Source: Nocardia transvalensis NBRC 15921
GTDB taxonomy: Bacteria > Actinomycetota > Actinomycetes > Mycobacteriales > Mycobacteriaceae
DNA: 64,000 nt
NCBI RefSeq assembly: GCF_000308875.1
Contig: NZ_BAGL01000062.1
Span: 1 to 64,000 of the forward strand
Reading direction: 5' to 3'
Position numbers and translations under genes: made by a program. Within the stretch, counting starts at the first letter, position 1, and every line of letters begins with the position of its first letter. The notes below the pieces were generated by a model, which had not been told where the DNA came from, did not search any database, and worked only from the letters and a program-made list of their open reading frames with translations. This document shows positions 35,308-44,166 of this stretch, piece after piece.

Positions 35308-36810
35308 TCAGTTCGACGCGACTCCTACCGGCGTCGGCGTGTTGTCGACCAGGTGCAACGCCTTGTTCGACCAGTCCCACACCTCGCGGTAGAGGGCCTG
35401 GTTCTCCGACAGCTTCACGCCCAGCGACGGCACCATGTCCTGCAGCTTCGGCATCCACCCCTGGTACTCCTGCGGGAAGCACCGCTGCAGCACGTCCAGC
35501 ATGGCGCTGACGCAGGTGGAGGCGCCCGGCGAGGCGCCGAGCAGCCCGGCGACCGAACCGTCGGCGGCGGCGATCACGGCGGTGCCCAGCTCGAGCACGC
35601 CCCCGACGCCCTTGCGGCGGATGATCTGCACGCGCTGACCGGCGGTGATCAGTTCCCAATCGTGCCCCTCGGCGCGCGGGATGAACTCCTCCATGGTGTT
35701 CACCTTGCCCGCCGGCGACTTCAGCAGCTCGCTGACCAGGTACTTGACCAAGCCCAGCTCGGTGACGCCGACGCCGAGCATCGGCGTCAGGTTGCCCGCC
35801 CGCACCGACTTGAACAGATCGGTGAGCTTGCCGTCCTTGAGGAACTTCGGCGTCCACCCGGCGTACGGGCCGAACAGCAGCCCGGCGCGGCCGTTGATGA
35901 CGCGAGTATCCAAGTGCGGCACCGACATCGGGGGCGCGCCGACGGCGGCCTTGCCGTACACCTTGGCGTTATGCTGCCGGATCAGCTCGGGATTCGTGCA
36001 GCGCAGGAACTGGCCGCTGACGGGGAAGCCCGCGAAGCCCTTGATCTCGGAGATACCGGCCTTCTGCAGCAGCGGCAGCGCGTAACCGCCGGCGCCGACG
36101 AAGACGAACTTCGCGTTCACCGTGCGGGTGCGGCCCGTACGGGTGTTGCGGGCGCGGACATCCCAGCTGCCGTCGGACTGCTTGTTCAGATTCTGGACCG
36201 AGGTGCCGAAGGCGATCTCGACGCCGCTGCCGCCCAGATACGCCAGCAGCTGCTTGGTCAGCGAGCCGAAGTCGATATCGGTGCCGCGATCGCTCCAGTT
36301 CAGCGCGATCGGATCGGAGTAGTCGCGCCCCTTGGCCATCAGTGGCAGGCGGCGCGCGAACTCGTCCGGCGTATCGATGTACTCCATGCCCTCGAACAGC
36401 GGGTGCCGCGACAGCGCCTCGTAGCGCTTGCGCAGGTAGTCGACGTTATCGGCGCCGTGGACGAAGCTGACGTGCGAGATCGGGTTGATGAACTGCGACG
36501 GGTCGCCGAGCACACCGGTCTCCACCGCGTGCGCCCAGAACTGCCGCGACACCTGGAAGCGCTCGTTGATGTCGACGGCCTTGGACACGTCGACCGAGCC
36601 GTCGGGCAGCTGCGGGCTGTAGTTCAGCTCGCACAGCGCCGAATGGCCTGTGCCCGCGTTGTTCCACGGGTCACTGCTCTCCGGAGCGGCGGCATCCGTC
36701 CGCTCGAACATGGTGATCGACCAGTCGGGCTGCAACTGTCGTAGCAGCGCACCGAGGGTGGCACTCATGATGCCGGCACCGATGAGGACTACATCGGTCT
36801 TTTCAGTCAT
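35308..36810 (-). CDS. mqo: Malate:quinone oxidoreductase
   Basis: A membrane-associated FAD enzyme that oxidises malate to oxaloacetate and passes electrons to quinone. The 500-residue protein starts TDVVLIGAGIMSATLGALLR (FAD site) and continues with PWNNAGTGHSALCELNY, GFPVSGQFLRCTNP and GGSPGAST-like ASPGASTCVSAMLDVLQ. ATG 36810 aligns with the Mycobacterium protein; GTG 36825, preceded by AAGGAAG, and TTG 36864 are possible. It matches Rv2852c by position. Divergent from the alpha/beta hydrolase at 36949. Confidence 0.95.
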   Translation of the reverse strand: MTEKTDVVLIGAGIMSATLGALLRQLQPDWSITMFERTDAAAPESSDPWNNAGTGHSALCELNYSPQLPDGSVDVSKAVDINERFQVSRQFWAHAVETGVLGDPSQFINPISHVSFVHGADNVDYLRKRYEALSRHPLFEGMEYIDTPDEFARRLPLMAKGRDYSDPIALNWSDRGTDIDFGSLTKQLLAYLGGSGVEIAFGTSVQNLNKQSDGSWDVRARNTRTGRTRTVNAKFVFVGAGGYALPLLQKAGISEIKGFAGFPVSGQFLRCTNPELIRQHNAKVYGKAAVGAPPMSVPHLDTRVINGRAGLLFGPYAGWTPKFLKDGKLTDLFKSVRAGNLTPMLGVGVTELGLVKYLVSELLKSPAGKVNTMEEFIPRAEGHDWELITAGQRVQIIRRKGVGGVLELGTAVIAAADGSVAGLLGASPGASTCVSAMLDVLQRCFPQEYQGWMPKLQDMVPSLGVKLSENQALYREVWDWSNKALHLVDNTPTPVGVASN

Positions 36811-36948
36811 CGCAGCGTTCGGCACGGGTAGATCGACTTCCTTGTCCTGCGGCAGGGTCAGCAACTTCAGCGGGAAGGTTACCCGCCGTTCACTTCAACC
36901 TAATTCTGCCCCTCACCATGCCCGTTTCCGATAAGGACCACACCGGAT

Positions 36949-38040
36949 GTGACCGACTTCCCTCCGCACGACCTCTCTCAGCGGGTCGAATATCGTGGAG
37001 CTGTGACGAACGAGACGCCGGTAGCACCCGTCCGCACCGATGCCTGGCGGCCCGATGTGCTGGGCAAGGACTACGAACAGCTGACCATCCCGCTGGGCGC
37101 GGATCCGGACGGCGAGGGCACGGTCGAGGCCACCCTGGTCCGGTACACCGCCGGTGTGCCCGATACGGACGCCGGGGCCGTGCTCTACCTCCACGGATTC
37201 ACCGACTACTTCTTCCAGAAGCACGTCGCCGAGCACATGGCCGCCCACGGCTATCGCTTCTACGCCCTCGACCTGCGTAAGTGCGGGCGTTCGCGGCGCT
37301 CCGGGCAGACTCCGCACTACGTCAGCGACCTGTCGCTCTACGACGCGGAGCTGAACGAGGCGCTGCGCATCGTGCGCGCGGAGACCGGGCAGCCGGTGCT
37401 GCTGATGGCGCACTCCACCGGCGGGCTGGTGGCGCCGCTCTGGCTGGACCGCCTGAACCGGGCCGAAGACGTTGCGGCGCAGGGTATTACCGGACTCGTC
37501 CTGAACAGCCCCTGGTTCGATCTGCAGGGCCCGTCCTACTATCGCACGATCGGCACGGCGGTCATCAACGGAGTCGGCCGGCTGCGGGGCATGACGCGCA
37601 TGCCCGGCCAGGAGCTGACCACCTACGGCGACAGCCTGCACACCAGCGCGTCGGGCGAATGGGACTACGACCTGGATTGGAAGCCGCTGACCGGCTTTCC
37701 CGTGCATCTGGGCTGGCTGCGGGCGATCCGGCAGGGTCACGCCCGGCTGCAGCGCGGACTGGAGATCGGGGTGCCGGCGCTGATCCTGCGGTCGAAGGTG
37801 ACCAAATTCATGCGCGAGTACGGGCCCGCGGCCGATGTCGCCGATACGGTGCTCGACGTGCGACAGATCCAGCGCTGGTCGGGCTGCCTGGGCGATCGCA
37901 CCAGCATCGTGCCGATCGAGGGCGCTCGCCACGACGTGTTCCTGTCCTCGGCGCCGGTGCGGGCCGAGGCGTTCGACGAGCTGGATTCGTGGCTGGCGTG
38001 GCTGGCGGAGTTCACCGCGAAAGGTCAACGGGCCGAGTAG
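36949..38040 (+). CDS. Alpha/beta hydrolase (Rv2854-like)
   Basis: A 363-residue lysophospholipase-type hydrolase. The oxyanion segment is LYLHGFTDYFFQKHVAEHMA, the nucleophile elbow is LMAHSTGGLVAPLW, and the catalytic His is probably in EGARHDVFLS. GTG 36949 gives the full frame; GTG 37003 is a possible later start. The place after mqo matches Rv2854. In M. tuberculosis the next gene is mycothione reductase; here it is a different small hydrolase-like gene. Substrate unknown. Confidence 0.85.
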   Translation: MTDFPPHDLSQRVEYRGAVTNETPVAPVRTDAWRPDVLGKDYEQLTIPLGADPDGEGTVEATLVRYTAGVPDTDAGAVLYLHGFTDYFFQKHVAEHMAAHGYRFYALDLRKCGRSRRSGQTPHYVSDLSLYDAELNEALRIVRAETGQPVLLMAHSTGGLVAPLWLDRLNRAEDVAAQGITGLVLNSPWFDLQGPSYYRTIGTAVINGVGRLRGMTRMPGQELTTYGDSLHTSASGEWDYDLDWKPLTGFPVHLGWLRAIRQGHARLQRGLEIGVPALILRSKVTKFMREYGPAADVADTVLDVRQIQRWSGCLGDRTSIVPIEGARHDVFLSSAPVRAEAFDELDSWLAWLAEFTAKGQRAE

Positions 38041-38043
38041 GCC

Positions 38044-38598
38044 TCACCACAGGCCGCTGCGCAGCACGATCTCCGTCGCGAGTTCCTGGTCGGCCTCGGC
38101 GGCGACGTGCGCGACGTCGACCTGGGTGACCCGGAATTCGCCGAAGACGTGGCGCCCGCTGGCCTCGGCGGCCGTGCGGGGCAGATCCTTGGTGGCGATG
38201 ACGGTGGTGGGCAGTTCCACGGCCGGGCAGTCCGGGTCGCCGCCCGTACCCGGCACCGCCGGATGGGCCCGCCCCGCCGCGACCAGGCCGATGAACCGGC
38301 CGAAGCCCCGCGCGCTCAGCTGCCAGGCCAGATCTGCGCCGGCACCGACGCCGACGAGGTTTGTCCAGGGCACGCCCAGCTCGTCGAGGATGGCGTAGAC
38401 GCCGTCCCGATCCAGGTCCTCCAGGGTTCCGACCGCGATCGTGCGCAGGTCGGAGGTGTGCAGCCGGGTGCACACCCGGTCGTAGACGTCGACCGGGTCA
38501 CCCGCGTCGGGCAGCAGCAGCACGGTGTGCCGTGACTGCGGTCCACCGACTCGCACGGTCCACGCGCGATCCCCGACCGCGATCCGCCGAGTTTCCAT
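38044..38598 (-). CDS. Small alpha/beta-hydrolase-fold protein lacking the Ser nucleophile
   Basis: A 184-residue protein with an alpha/beta hydrolase-like start (TVRVGGPQSRHTVLLLPDAG). The nucleophile elbow, expected as G-x-S-x-G, reads LVGVGAGADLAWQL, with Gly in place of Ser. The C-terminal His is at GRHVFGEF or AHVAAE and is not clearly catalytic. It may be a binding protein rather than an enzyme. It converges on the Rv2854-like hydrolase, with only three bases between the stops. The family is not known to me by function. Confidence 0.7.
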   Translation of the reverse strand: METRRIAVGDRAWTVRVGGPQSRHTVLLLPDAGDPVDVYDRVCTRLHTSDLRTIAVGTLEDLDRDGVYAILDELGVPWTNLVGVGAGADLAWQLSARGFGRFIGLVAAGRAHPAVPGTGGDPDCPAVELPTTVIATKDLPRTAAEASGRHVFGEFRVTQVDVAHVAAEADQELATEIVLRSGLW

Positions 38599-38918
38599 GC
38601 CGACTCACGCTACACGGCGTCGCACCCCCCGACCGCGTGTTACTGACCACCATTCCCAGCCCCGCGACCCCAGCTTGTCGAACCTCACAACCCCGCCGAC
38701 CCAGCCTTATGACCATCCGTCCCGCACGGTCCCACCGCCGCCAGCCCTCACCATCCCAGCACACCTCGCCCCGCTATCCCGGCACGCCTCACCCCGCTAT
38801 CCCGGCACGCCTCGCTCTACTATCCCGGCACGCTTTTGGCCGGGATCCACAGTCTGGTCCCGGTGGATTCCGGCCAAAAGCGTGCCGGAATAATGCGGAC
38901 GCGGGTGTGGATGCGTGA
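38599..38918. other. Gene-free repeat region upstream of the small hydrolase gene
   Basis: A 320-base gap. The first 150 bases are C-rich; the rest is occupied by a 23-bp array and element copy E (38751-38893). Open frames here read through the repeat and show no family similarity. Confidence 0.65.
38751..38893. repeat. Palindromic element copy E with three 23-bp units
   Basis: Three units (38751-38773, 38774-38796, 38797-38819) begin CTATCCCGGCACGC or a variant, repeating the first half of the arm. They lead directly into left arm 38820-38850. The right arm is 38863-38893. The arms are reverse complements with two mismatches; the loop is 12 bases. The array is again on the CCGGCACGC side. 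Confidence 0.9.
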
Positions 38919-40700
38919 CTAGTGGCCGACGGTGAGGGTGGGGAGGTTCGGGGTGGGGCCGGTGGTGAGGAGGCGCTCGAGGTGGTCGAGGTCGAGGTGT
39001 TTTTCGATAAGGTCGGCCAGCAGGTCGAGCTGGGCCGTTCGGATGGCGGAGACCGAGATGCCCTCGGCGACAACGAAACCGGGACGGCCTGCGCATGCCG
39101 CGACCTCGCGCAACCATGCGCGGCGGAAGTCGTCGGATTCCAGCAGGCCGTGCAGGTGGGTGCCCCACACCGCGCCGCGCACGCTTCCCTCCGGAAGGCC
39201 GTCCGTGAGTGCGAGCCACGCCGGGTCACCGCTGTGCCGCACACGGCCGTGATGAATCTCGTAGCCTTGCACCGTGATCGGCTGTCCCGCACCCCCGGCG
39301 GCCACACGCCCCTCGGTGCGGCGCAGCACCTTCGGGTCGGCGAATTCGATCGCGAGATCCAGCAGGCCGAGGCCGGGAACCTCGCCGGCGGCGGATTCGA
39401 CGGTGTCGAGGATGCGCGTGCCCAGCATCTGGTAGCCGCCGCAGATGCCCAGGGTAGGGCGGCCGGCGCGGGCGCGGGCGATCAGCGCGTCGGCTATTCC
39501 GTTGCGCCGCAACCAGTCCAGATCGCTGACGGTGGATTTGGTGCCGGGCAGGACCACGAGGTCGGCGTCGGCGAGCCGGGACGGATCGGTCACCCAGCGG
39601 ACCGCGACCCCCGGCTCGCATGCCAGGGCCTCGACGTCGGTGGAATTGGAGATGCGGGGCAACCGGATCGCCGCGACCGTGAGCCAGTCGGTTCCGGCGG
39701 GCGGCTCCGGGCGGCCGACCGGCGCGTCGGCGACGGTGCCGAGGGAGTCCTCGGCGTCGATCCAGAGGTCCTCGGCGTACGGGAGCACGCCGAGGGTAGG
39801 ACGTCCGGTGAGTTCGGTCAGCCGGTCGATGCCGGGCCGCAGCAGGTCCACGTCGCCACGGAACTTGTTGACGACGAATCCCGAAATCAGCTGCTGGTCT
39901 TCGGGTTCCAGGATCGCCACGGTGCCGAACAGGTGAGCCAGCACGCCGCCGCGATCGATGTCGCCGACCAGCAGGACCGGGAGGTTCGCGGCCCGCGCCA
40001 GGCCCATATTCGCCAGATCTGTTGCCCGCAGGTTGATCTCGGCGGGCGATCCGGCACCCTCGCAGATCACCACGTCGTAATCCGCACGCAGCGAGGCCAA
40101 TTCGTCGGCGACCACCTGCCGCAGCTCCCGCCGGTGCCGGAAGTAGTCCGCGGCGCCGACGGTATCGACGGCCCGCCCCCGCACCACCAGCTGCGACCGC
40201 CGGTCGCTACCGGGCTTGAGTAGCACCGGATTGAACCGCACGCTCGGCTCGAGCCCGCACGCCCGCGCCTGCAGCGCCTGCGCCCGCCCGATCTCCCCGC
40301 CGTCGAGCGTCACCACCGAATTGTTCGACATATTCTGCGCCTTGAACGGCGCCACCCGCACCCCCCGCCGCGCCAACATCCGGCAGATCCCCGCCACCAC
40401 AACACTTTTCCCCGCATCCGAGGTCGTCCCCGCCACCAGGAGAGCACCCCTCGCCTTCGGCTCGGGGAATGAGGAGGTCGGCTCGGGGAATGGGGATGCC
40501 GCCTCGGGGAATGAGGAAGCCGCCCCGGGAAATGAGGCGGCCGCCCCAGAGACCGCAGCTGCTTCGGAAACCGACGTGACCGCCTCAGGGACCGAGGCCG
40601 CCTCGCGCACCGACGTGACCGCCCCGGGGAGCGAGGCCGCCTCGCGGGCCGACGTGACCGCCCCGGGGACCGGTGGGTCGGCGGGGCGGGGGGCGTTCAT
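38919..40700 (-). CDS. cobQ: Cobyric acid synthase with repetitive N-terminal extension
   Basis: CobQ amidates four side chains of adenosylcobyrinic acid a,c-diamide. The conserved protein begins KARGALLVAGTTSDAGKSVV (P-loop), followed by APFKAQNMSNNSVVT and the glutaminase GICGGYQMLGTRI (nucleophile Cys). Before this lie about 85 extra residues of repeats such as PGAVTSAREAASL and SFPEAASPFPEP. The start ATG 40700 overlaps the map stop as ATGA, which supports it, and no start closer to the core is obvious. Total 593 residues against roughly 500 in the family. Confidence 0.93.
   Translation of the reverse strand: MNAPRPADPPVPGAVTSAREAASLPGAVTSVREAASVPEAVTSVSEAAAVSGAAASFPGAASSFPEAASPFPEPTSSFPEPKARGALLVAGTTSDAGKSVVVAGICRMLARRGVRVAPFKAQNMSNNSVVTLDGGEIGRAQALQARACGLEPSVRFNPVLLKPGSDRRSQLVVRGRAVDTVGAADYFRHRRELRQVVADELASLRADYDVVICEGAGSPAEINLRATDLANMGLARAANLPVLLVGDIDRGGVLAHLFGTVAILEPEDQQLISGFVVNKFRGDVDLLRPGIDRLTELTGRPTLGVLPYAEDLWIDAEDSLGTVADAPVGRPEPPAGTDWLTVAAIRLPRISNSTDVEALACEPGVAVRWVTDPSRLADADLVVLPGTKSTVSDLDWLRRNGIADALIARARAGRPTLGICGGYQMLGTRILDTVESAAGEVPGLGLLDLAIEFADPKVLRRTEGRVAAGGAGQPITVQGYEIHHGRVRHSGDPAWLALTDGLPEGSVRGAVWGTHLHGLLESDDFRRAWLREVAACAGRPGFVVAEGISVSAIRTAQLDLLADLIEKHLDLDHLERLLTTGPTPNLPTLTVGH
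40446..40690. repeat. Tandem 18/21-bp repeats inside the cobQ N-terminal region
   Basis: About eleven units of 18 or 21 bases (for example GCCTCGGGGAATGAGGAAG and GCCTCGCGCACCGACGTGAC) encode the repetitive leader of CobQ. The lengths are multiples of three, so the frame is kept. No palindromic arm is attached, but CGGGGAATGAGG resembles the copy D array. Confidence 0.85.
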
Positions 40701-41560
40701 GGGAGGGTGAGGATTTCGGCGCCCTCGTCGGTGACCACCAGGGTGTGCTCGAACTGGGCGGTCCACTTGCGGTCCTTGGTGACGACGGTCCAGCCGTCGT
40801 CCCAGATGTCGTAGTCGATGCCGCCGAGGTTGATCATCGGCTCGATGGTGAAGGTCATGCCGGGCTCGATGACCGAGTCGACGGCGGGCTGGTCGTAGTG
40901 CAGGATCACCAGGCCGCTGTGGAAGGTGGGGCCAACGCCGTGACCGGTGAAGTCGCGCACGACGCCGTAGCCGAACCGGTTGGCGTAGGACTCGATCACG
41001 CGGCCGATCACATTCAGTGCCCGGCCCGGACGCACCGCCTTGATGGCCCGCATGGTGGCCTCCTCGGTGCGCTCCACCAGCAGCCGCACCTCCTCGTCGA
41101 CATCGCCGGCGAGGTAGGTCGCGTTGGTGTCGCCGTGCACGCCGTTGATGTACGCGGTGACGTCGATATTGACGATGTCGCCGTCCTCGACCACCGTCGA
41201 GTCGGGGATGCCGTGGCAGATGACCTCGTTCAGCGAGGTGCAGCACGACTTCGGGAAGCCCTTGTAGCCCAGCGTCGACGGGTAGGCGCCGTGGTCGCAC
41301 AGGTATTCGTGCACGATGCGGTCGAGTTCGTCGGTGGTGACGCCCGGCGCGACCGCTTTACCGGCCTCGGCGAGCGCCCGCGCGGCGAGGGTGCTCGCCA
41401 GCCGCATCTTCTCGATCGTCTCGGGCGTCTGCACCCATGGCTCACGGCCCTCGTTGGCGGTCTTCTTCCACGCGTATTCCGGGCGCTCGATGGAGCGGGG
41501 GACCTCACGGATGGGCGACTGGATTCCGGGAACGAGCGGCTGACGAGTGCGGACAGACAT
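40697..41560 (-). CDS. map: Type I methionine aminopeptidase (MapB type)
   Basis: Removes initiator Met from new proteins. The 287-residue protein has the five metal ligands in NIDVTAYINGVHGDTNATY, FTGHGVGPTFHSG, FTIEPM and TAQFEHTLVV. The N-terminal 40-residue extension (VPGIQSPIREVPRSIERPEY, Pro-rich) is typical of the actinobacterial MapB class. ATG 41560. Translationally coupled to cobQ downstream. It corresponds to Rv2861c by sequence type. Confidence 0.95.
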   Translation of the reverse strand: MSVRTRQPLVPGIQSPIREVPRSIERPEYAWKKTANEGREPWVQTPETIEKMRLASTLAARALAEAGKAVAPGVTTDELDRIVHEYLCDHGAYPSTLGYKGFPKSCCTSLNEVICHGIPDSTVVEDGDIVNIDVTAYINGVHGDTNATYLAGDVDEEVRLLVERTEEATMRAIKAVRPGRALNVIGRVIESYANRFGYGVVRDFTGHGVGPTFHSGLVILHYDQPAVDSVIEPGMTFTIEPMINLGGIDYDIWDDGWTVVTKDRKWTAQFEHTLVVTDEGAEILTLP

Positions 41561-41684
41561 GCCGTCCAGACTATCCGCACCGCCCGCTCACATGCTCGGC
41601 ACGCCGTGTTCCGCACCCTCCGGAATGCATCCGGACCACGGTCCGTTTACGCTCGTGACTACTTCGACAGCCGAGGACGGAATC

Positions 41685-42692
41685 ATGGAACTGGGACTCA
41701 CAACCTTCGCCGAGCGGCACGCCGTCGGCGACCGCCCCGCTCCCACCGCGGGCGAGCGACTGCGCCAGGTGGTCGAGGAGGCCGTCGCCACCGAACGGGC
41801 GGGCCTGGACGTCTACGGCGTCGGCGAACATCATCGCGAGGATTTCGCGGCCTCGGCGCCGGAGGTCGTCCTCGGGGCGATCGCCGCGCGGACCGAGCGC
41901 ATCCGGCTGACCAGCGCCGTGAGCGTGCTGAGCTCCGACGACCCGGTCCGCCTGTACGAGCGTTTCGCGACGCTGGACGGACTGTCCGGCGGCCGCGCCG
42001 AGCTGATGGCGGGCCGCGGCTCGTTCACCGAGTCGTTCCCGCTGTTCGGCTACGACCTGGCCGATTACGACAACCTGTTCGCCGAGAAGCTCGCCCTGCT
42101 GCTGCGGCTGCGCGAGGACGAGCCGGTGACCTGGTCGGGCGCCTTCCGGGCGCCGCTGCGGGACACGATCGTCTACCCGCGCGCCGACCGGCGGCTGCCG
42201 GTGTGGATCGCGGTCGGCGGCAGCCCGGAATCGGTCGCCCGCGCGGGCTTGCTGGGCCTGCCGCTGGCGATCGCGATCATCGGCGGGCAGCCCGCACGGT
42301 TCCGGCCGCTGGTCGACCTGTACCACCGCGCCCTCGAACAGGGCGGTCACGAGCGTCAGCCGATCGCGGTGCACGCGCACGGCTACCTCGCCGATACCGA
42401 CGAGCAGGCGGTCGCGGACTTCTACGAGCCCTACGCCGCGGCCATGAGCGGTCTGGGCCGCGAGCGCGGCTGGGGCCCGATGACCCCCGCGCAGTTCGAG
42501 GCCCTCCGCTCGCCGGACGGTTCGCTGTTCGTCGGCGCCCCCGACCGCGTCGCGGAGAAGATCGCCGCCGTCCGCGACACCCTCGAACTGGACCGCTTCA
42601 TGCTCCACCCCAGCGTCGGCACCCTCCCCCACGACAAGGTCCTGCACGCCATCGACCTACTCGGCGAGAAGGTCGCCCCGCAGATCCGCTGA
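41685..42692 (+). CDS. LLM class flavin-dependent oxidoreductase
   Basis: A 335-residue luciferase-like monooxygenase. The TIM-barrel motifs are ELGLTTFAE, DVYGVGEHHREDFAASAP, RIRLTSAVSVLSSDDPVRLY and GRAELMAGRGSFTESFPLFG. It most resembles the F420- or FMN-dependent alkanal monooxygenase-like group. The start ATG 41685 follows GAGGACGG. It is divergent from map, with 124 bases between. Substrate unknown; single-gene unit. Confidence 0.88.
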   Translation: MELGLTTFAERHAVGDRPAPTAGERLRQVVEEAVATERAGLDVYGVGEHHREDFAASAPEVVLGAIAARTERIRLTSAVSVLSSDDPVRLYERFATLDGLSGGRAELMAGRGSFTESFPLFGYDLADYDNLFAEKLALLLRLREDEPVTWSGAFRAPLRDTIVYPRADRRLPVWIAVGGSPESVARAGLLGLPLAIAIIGGQPARFRPLVDLYHRALEQGGHERQPIAVHAHGYLADTDEQAVADFYEPYAAAMSGLGRERGWGPMTPAQFEALRSPDGSLFVGAPDRVAEKIAAVRDTLELDRFMLHPSVGTLPHDKVLHAIDLLGEKVAPQIR

Positions 42693-42706
42693 GCCGACCC
42701 GCCGAA

Positions 42707-43864
42707 TCACCGTTCCTCAACAGGCTTCTCGGCGGGAGCCTGGGAGCCCCCCGAACCGCCCTCCCCCTGACCCGGCCGCGCCCACACCGCATCCCCGCCC
42801 ACGGGCTGCGGCGGGTTCCCGGCCGGAGTCGAGTCCGCGCCCGCCTGCGACCCCCACGGCTGAACCTTCGTCGCATCCCCGGCGGGATACGAAACCGCCT
42901 GCGCGCCAGGCTTTATCGGCTGCGGCAGGGACGGCTCGACCGGAGCCTGCCGCGGCTGCGACGGGTACGACTGGCCGATGGCCTGCTGCGACGAGGACAG
43001 CGGACCGTCGCCCTGCTGCGGCAGGGACGGCTGCCCCGCGGCCTGCTGCGGCGAATACTGCTGACCCGGTGATTGCTCTGGCGAGAACGACTGACCAGGA
43101 ACCTGCTCCGGCGCGTACGACTGGCCCGGAAACGGCTGCGGCGGATACTGCTGACCCGCAGCCTGGTGCGGCGGATACGACTGGCCGGGGTACGGCTGCG
43201 GTGAATATGACTGACCCGAGGATTGAGCCGGCGGGTACTGCTGAGCCGGGGATTGGGCCGATGGGTACTGCTGACCGCCAACCTGCTGCGGCGGGTACGG
43301 CTGGCCCGGATACGGCTGCGGTGGGTACTGCTGAGCTGGGTACGGTTGCGGCGCGGCGGGTTGTGCCGGGTCGGCGGCGAGCCAGCGCGTGGTCGCGGGG
43401 ACCAGGGTCAGGACGATCGTGACTATCGGAAACGCCATGCCGATGGTCGCGCTCAGCAATACGACGGCGGCCACCGCACCGCCGGCGGTCCGCGCCTCGA
43501 ATGCGACCAGCAGCGAGACGATTCCGATCACCAGCGTCGTCGCGCAGCCCGCGACCACCGGCATCCGTCCCGACCGCTTGCGGCGGAACAGGCCGACCGC
43601 CCCGCCGGCAAGCAGTCCCGCGGCGATCAGCGCGATCACCCCGCTCGCTATCGTGTAGGCCACGTACCAGTTGGCGTCCGTCATCGAGCTGAGATCTTGT
43701 GATCGCGTCGCCCCCAGCACGATATTCATCACCCCGCCCAGCCCCTGCCCGGCCGCGCCGAGCGAGGCGAGCACCCCCGCTGTGATCGCGGTTCCGCCGC
43801 CAGGCCCACGGGCGGGTGCGTACGGATACGGGTGGTAACCACCTTGGTACTGCGGATAATTCAT
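42707..43864 (-). CDS. Pro/Gln/Tyr-rich membrane protein
   Basis: A 385-residue protein in two parts. After a short Tyr/Pro N-terminus (MNYPQYQGGYHPYPYAP), residues about 25-165 carry four transmembrane segments. The remaining 220 residues are low-complexity, built from repeats such as PQPYPGQSYPP and PAQQYPP. This layout is common in Mycobacteriales membrane proteins of unknown function. The C-terminal tail is probably cytoplasmic and unstructured. ATG 43864. No partner is suggested by the neighbours. Confidence 0.7.
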   Translation of the reverse strand: MNYPQYQGGYHPYPYAPARGPGGGTAITAGVLASLGAAGQGLGGVMNIVLGATRSQDLSSMTDANWYVAYTIASGVIALIAAGLLAGGAVGLFRRKRSGRMPVVAGCATTLVIGIVSLLVAFEARTAGGAVAAVVLLSATIGMAFPIVTIVLTLVPATTRWLAADPAQPAAPQPYPAQQYPPQPYPGQPYPPQQVGGQQYPSAQSPAQQYPPAQSSGQSYSPQPYPGQSYPPHQAAGQQYPPQPFPGQSYAPEQVPGQSFSPEQSPGQQYSPQQAAGQPSLPQQGDGPLSSSQQAIGQSYPSQPRQAPVEPSLPQPIKPGAQAVSYPAGDATKVQPWGSQAGADSTPAGNPPQPVGGDAVWARPGQGEGGSGGSQAPAEKPVEER

Positions 43865-44166
43865 CGATCGATCCCCCCGTCAGGTGCGGCCACGCCGCGT
43901 CGGCGGCTGTCATCGTACGCGAGAAAGCGCAGCGTGATCGGCCCACGCGTGGCATCACCGGCGGGCGGTCCGGTCGCGAGCGAGGGCGGCGGACCGCTGC
44001 GTCTCGTGCGAGAATCGGCCCGCCGAACACCCCGAATCCGACTTCAGGGATTCGCGCACCCGTTCGGTGGGTATTCATCCATGTCGGGCCGCCTACACTC
44101 CGGGTCGCCGGTTCGCACTAGACGGAGGGGCGGACCAGACGGAATGACGAGACGACTACAGGTTCG
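43865..44166. promoter_or_regulatory. Divergent region upstream of membrane protein and histidine kinase
   Basis: A 302-base gap between divergent genes. I see no recognisable promoter pair, palindrome or RNA. It should contain both promoters. Confidence 0.4.
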
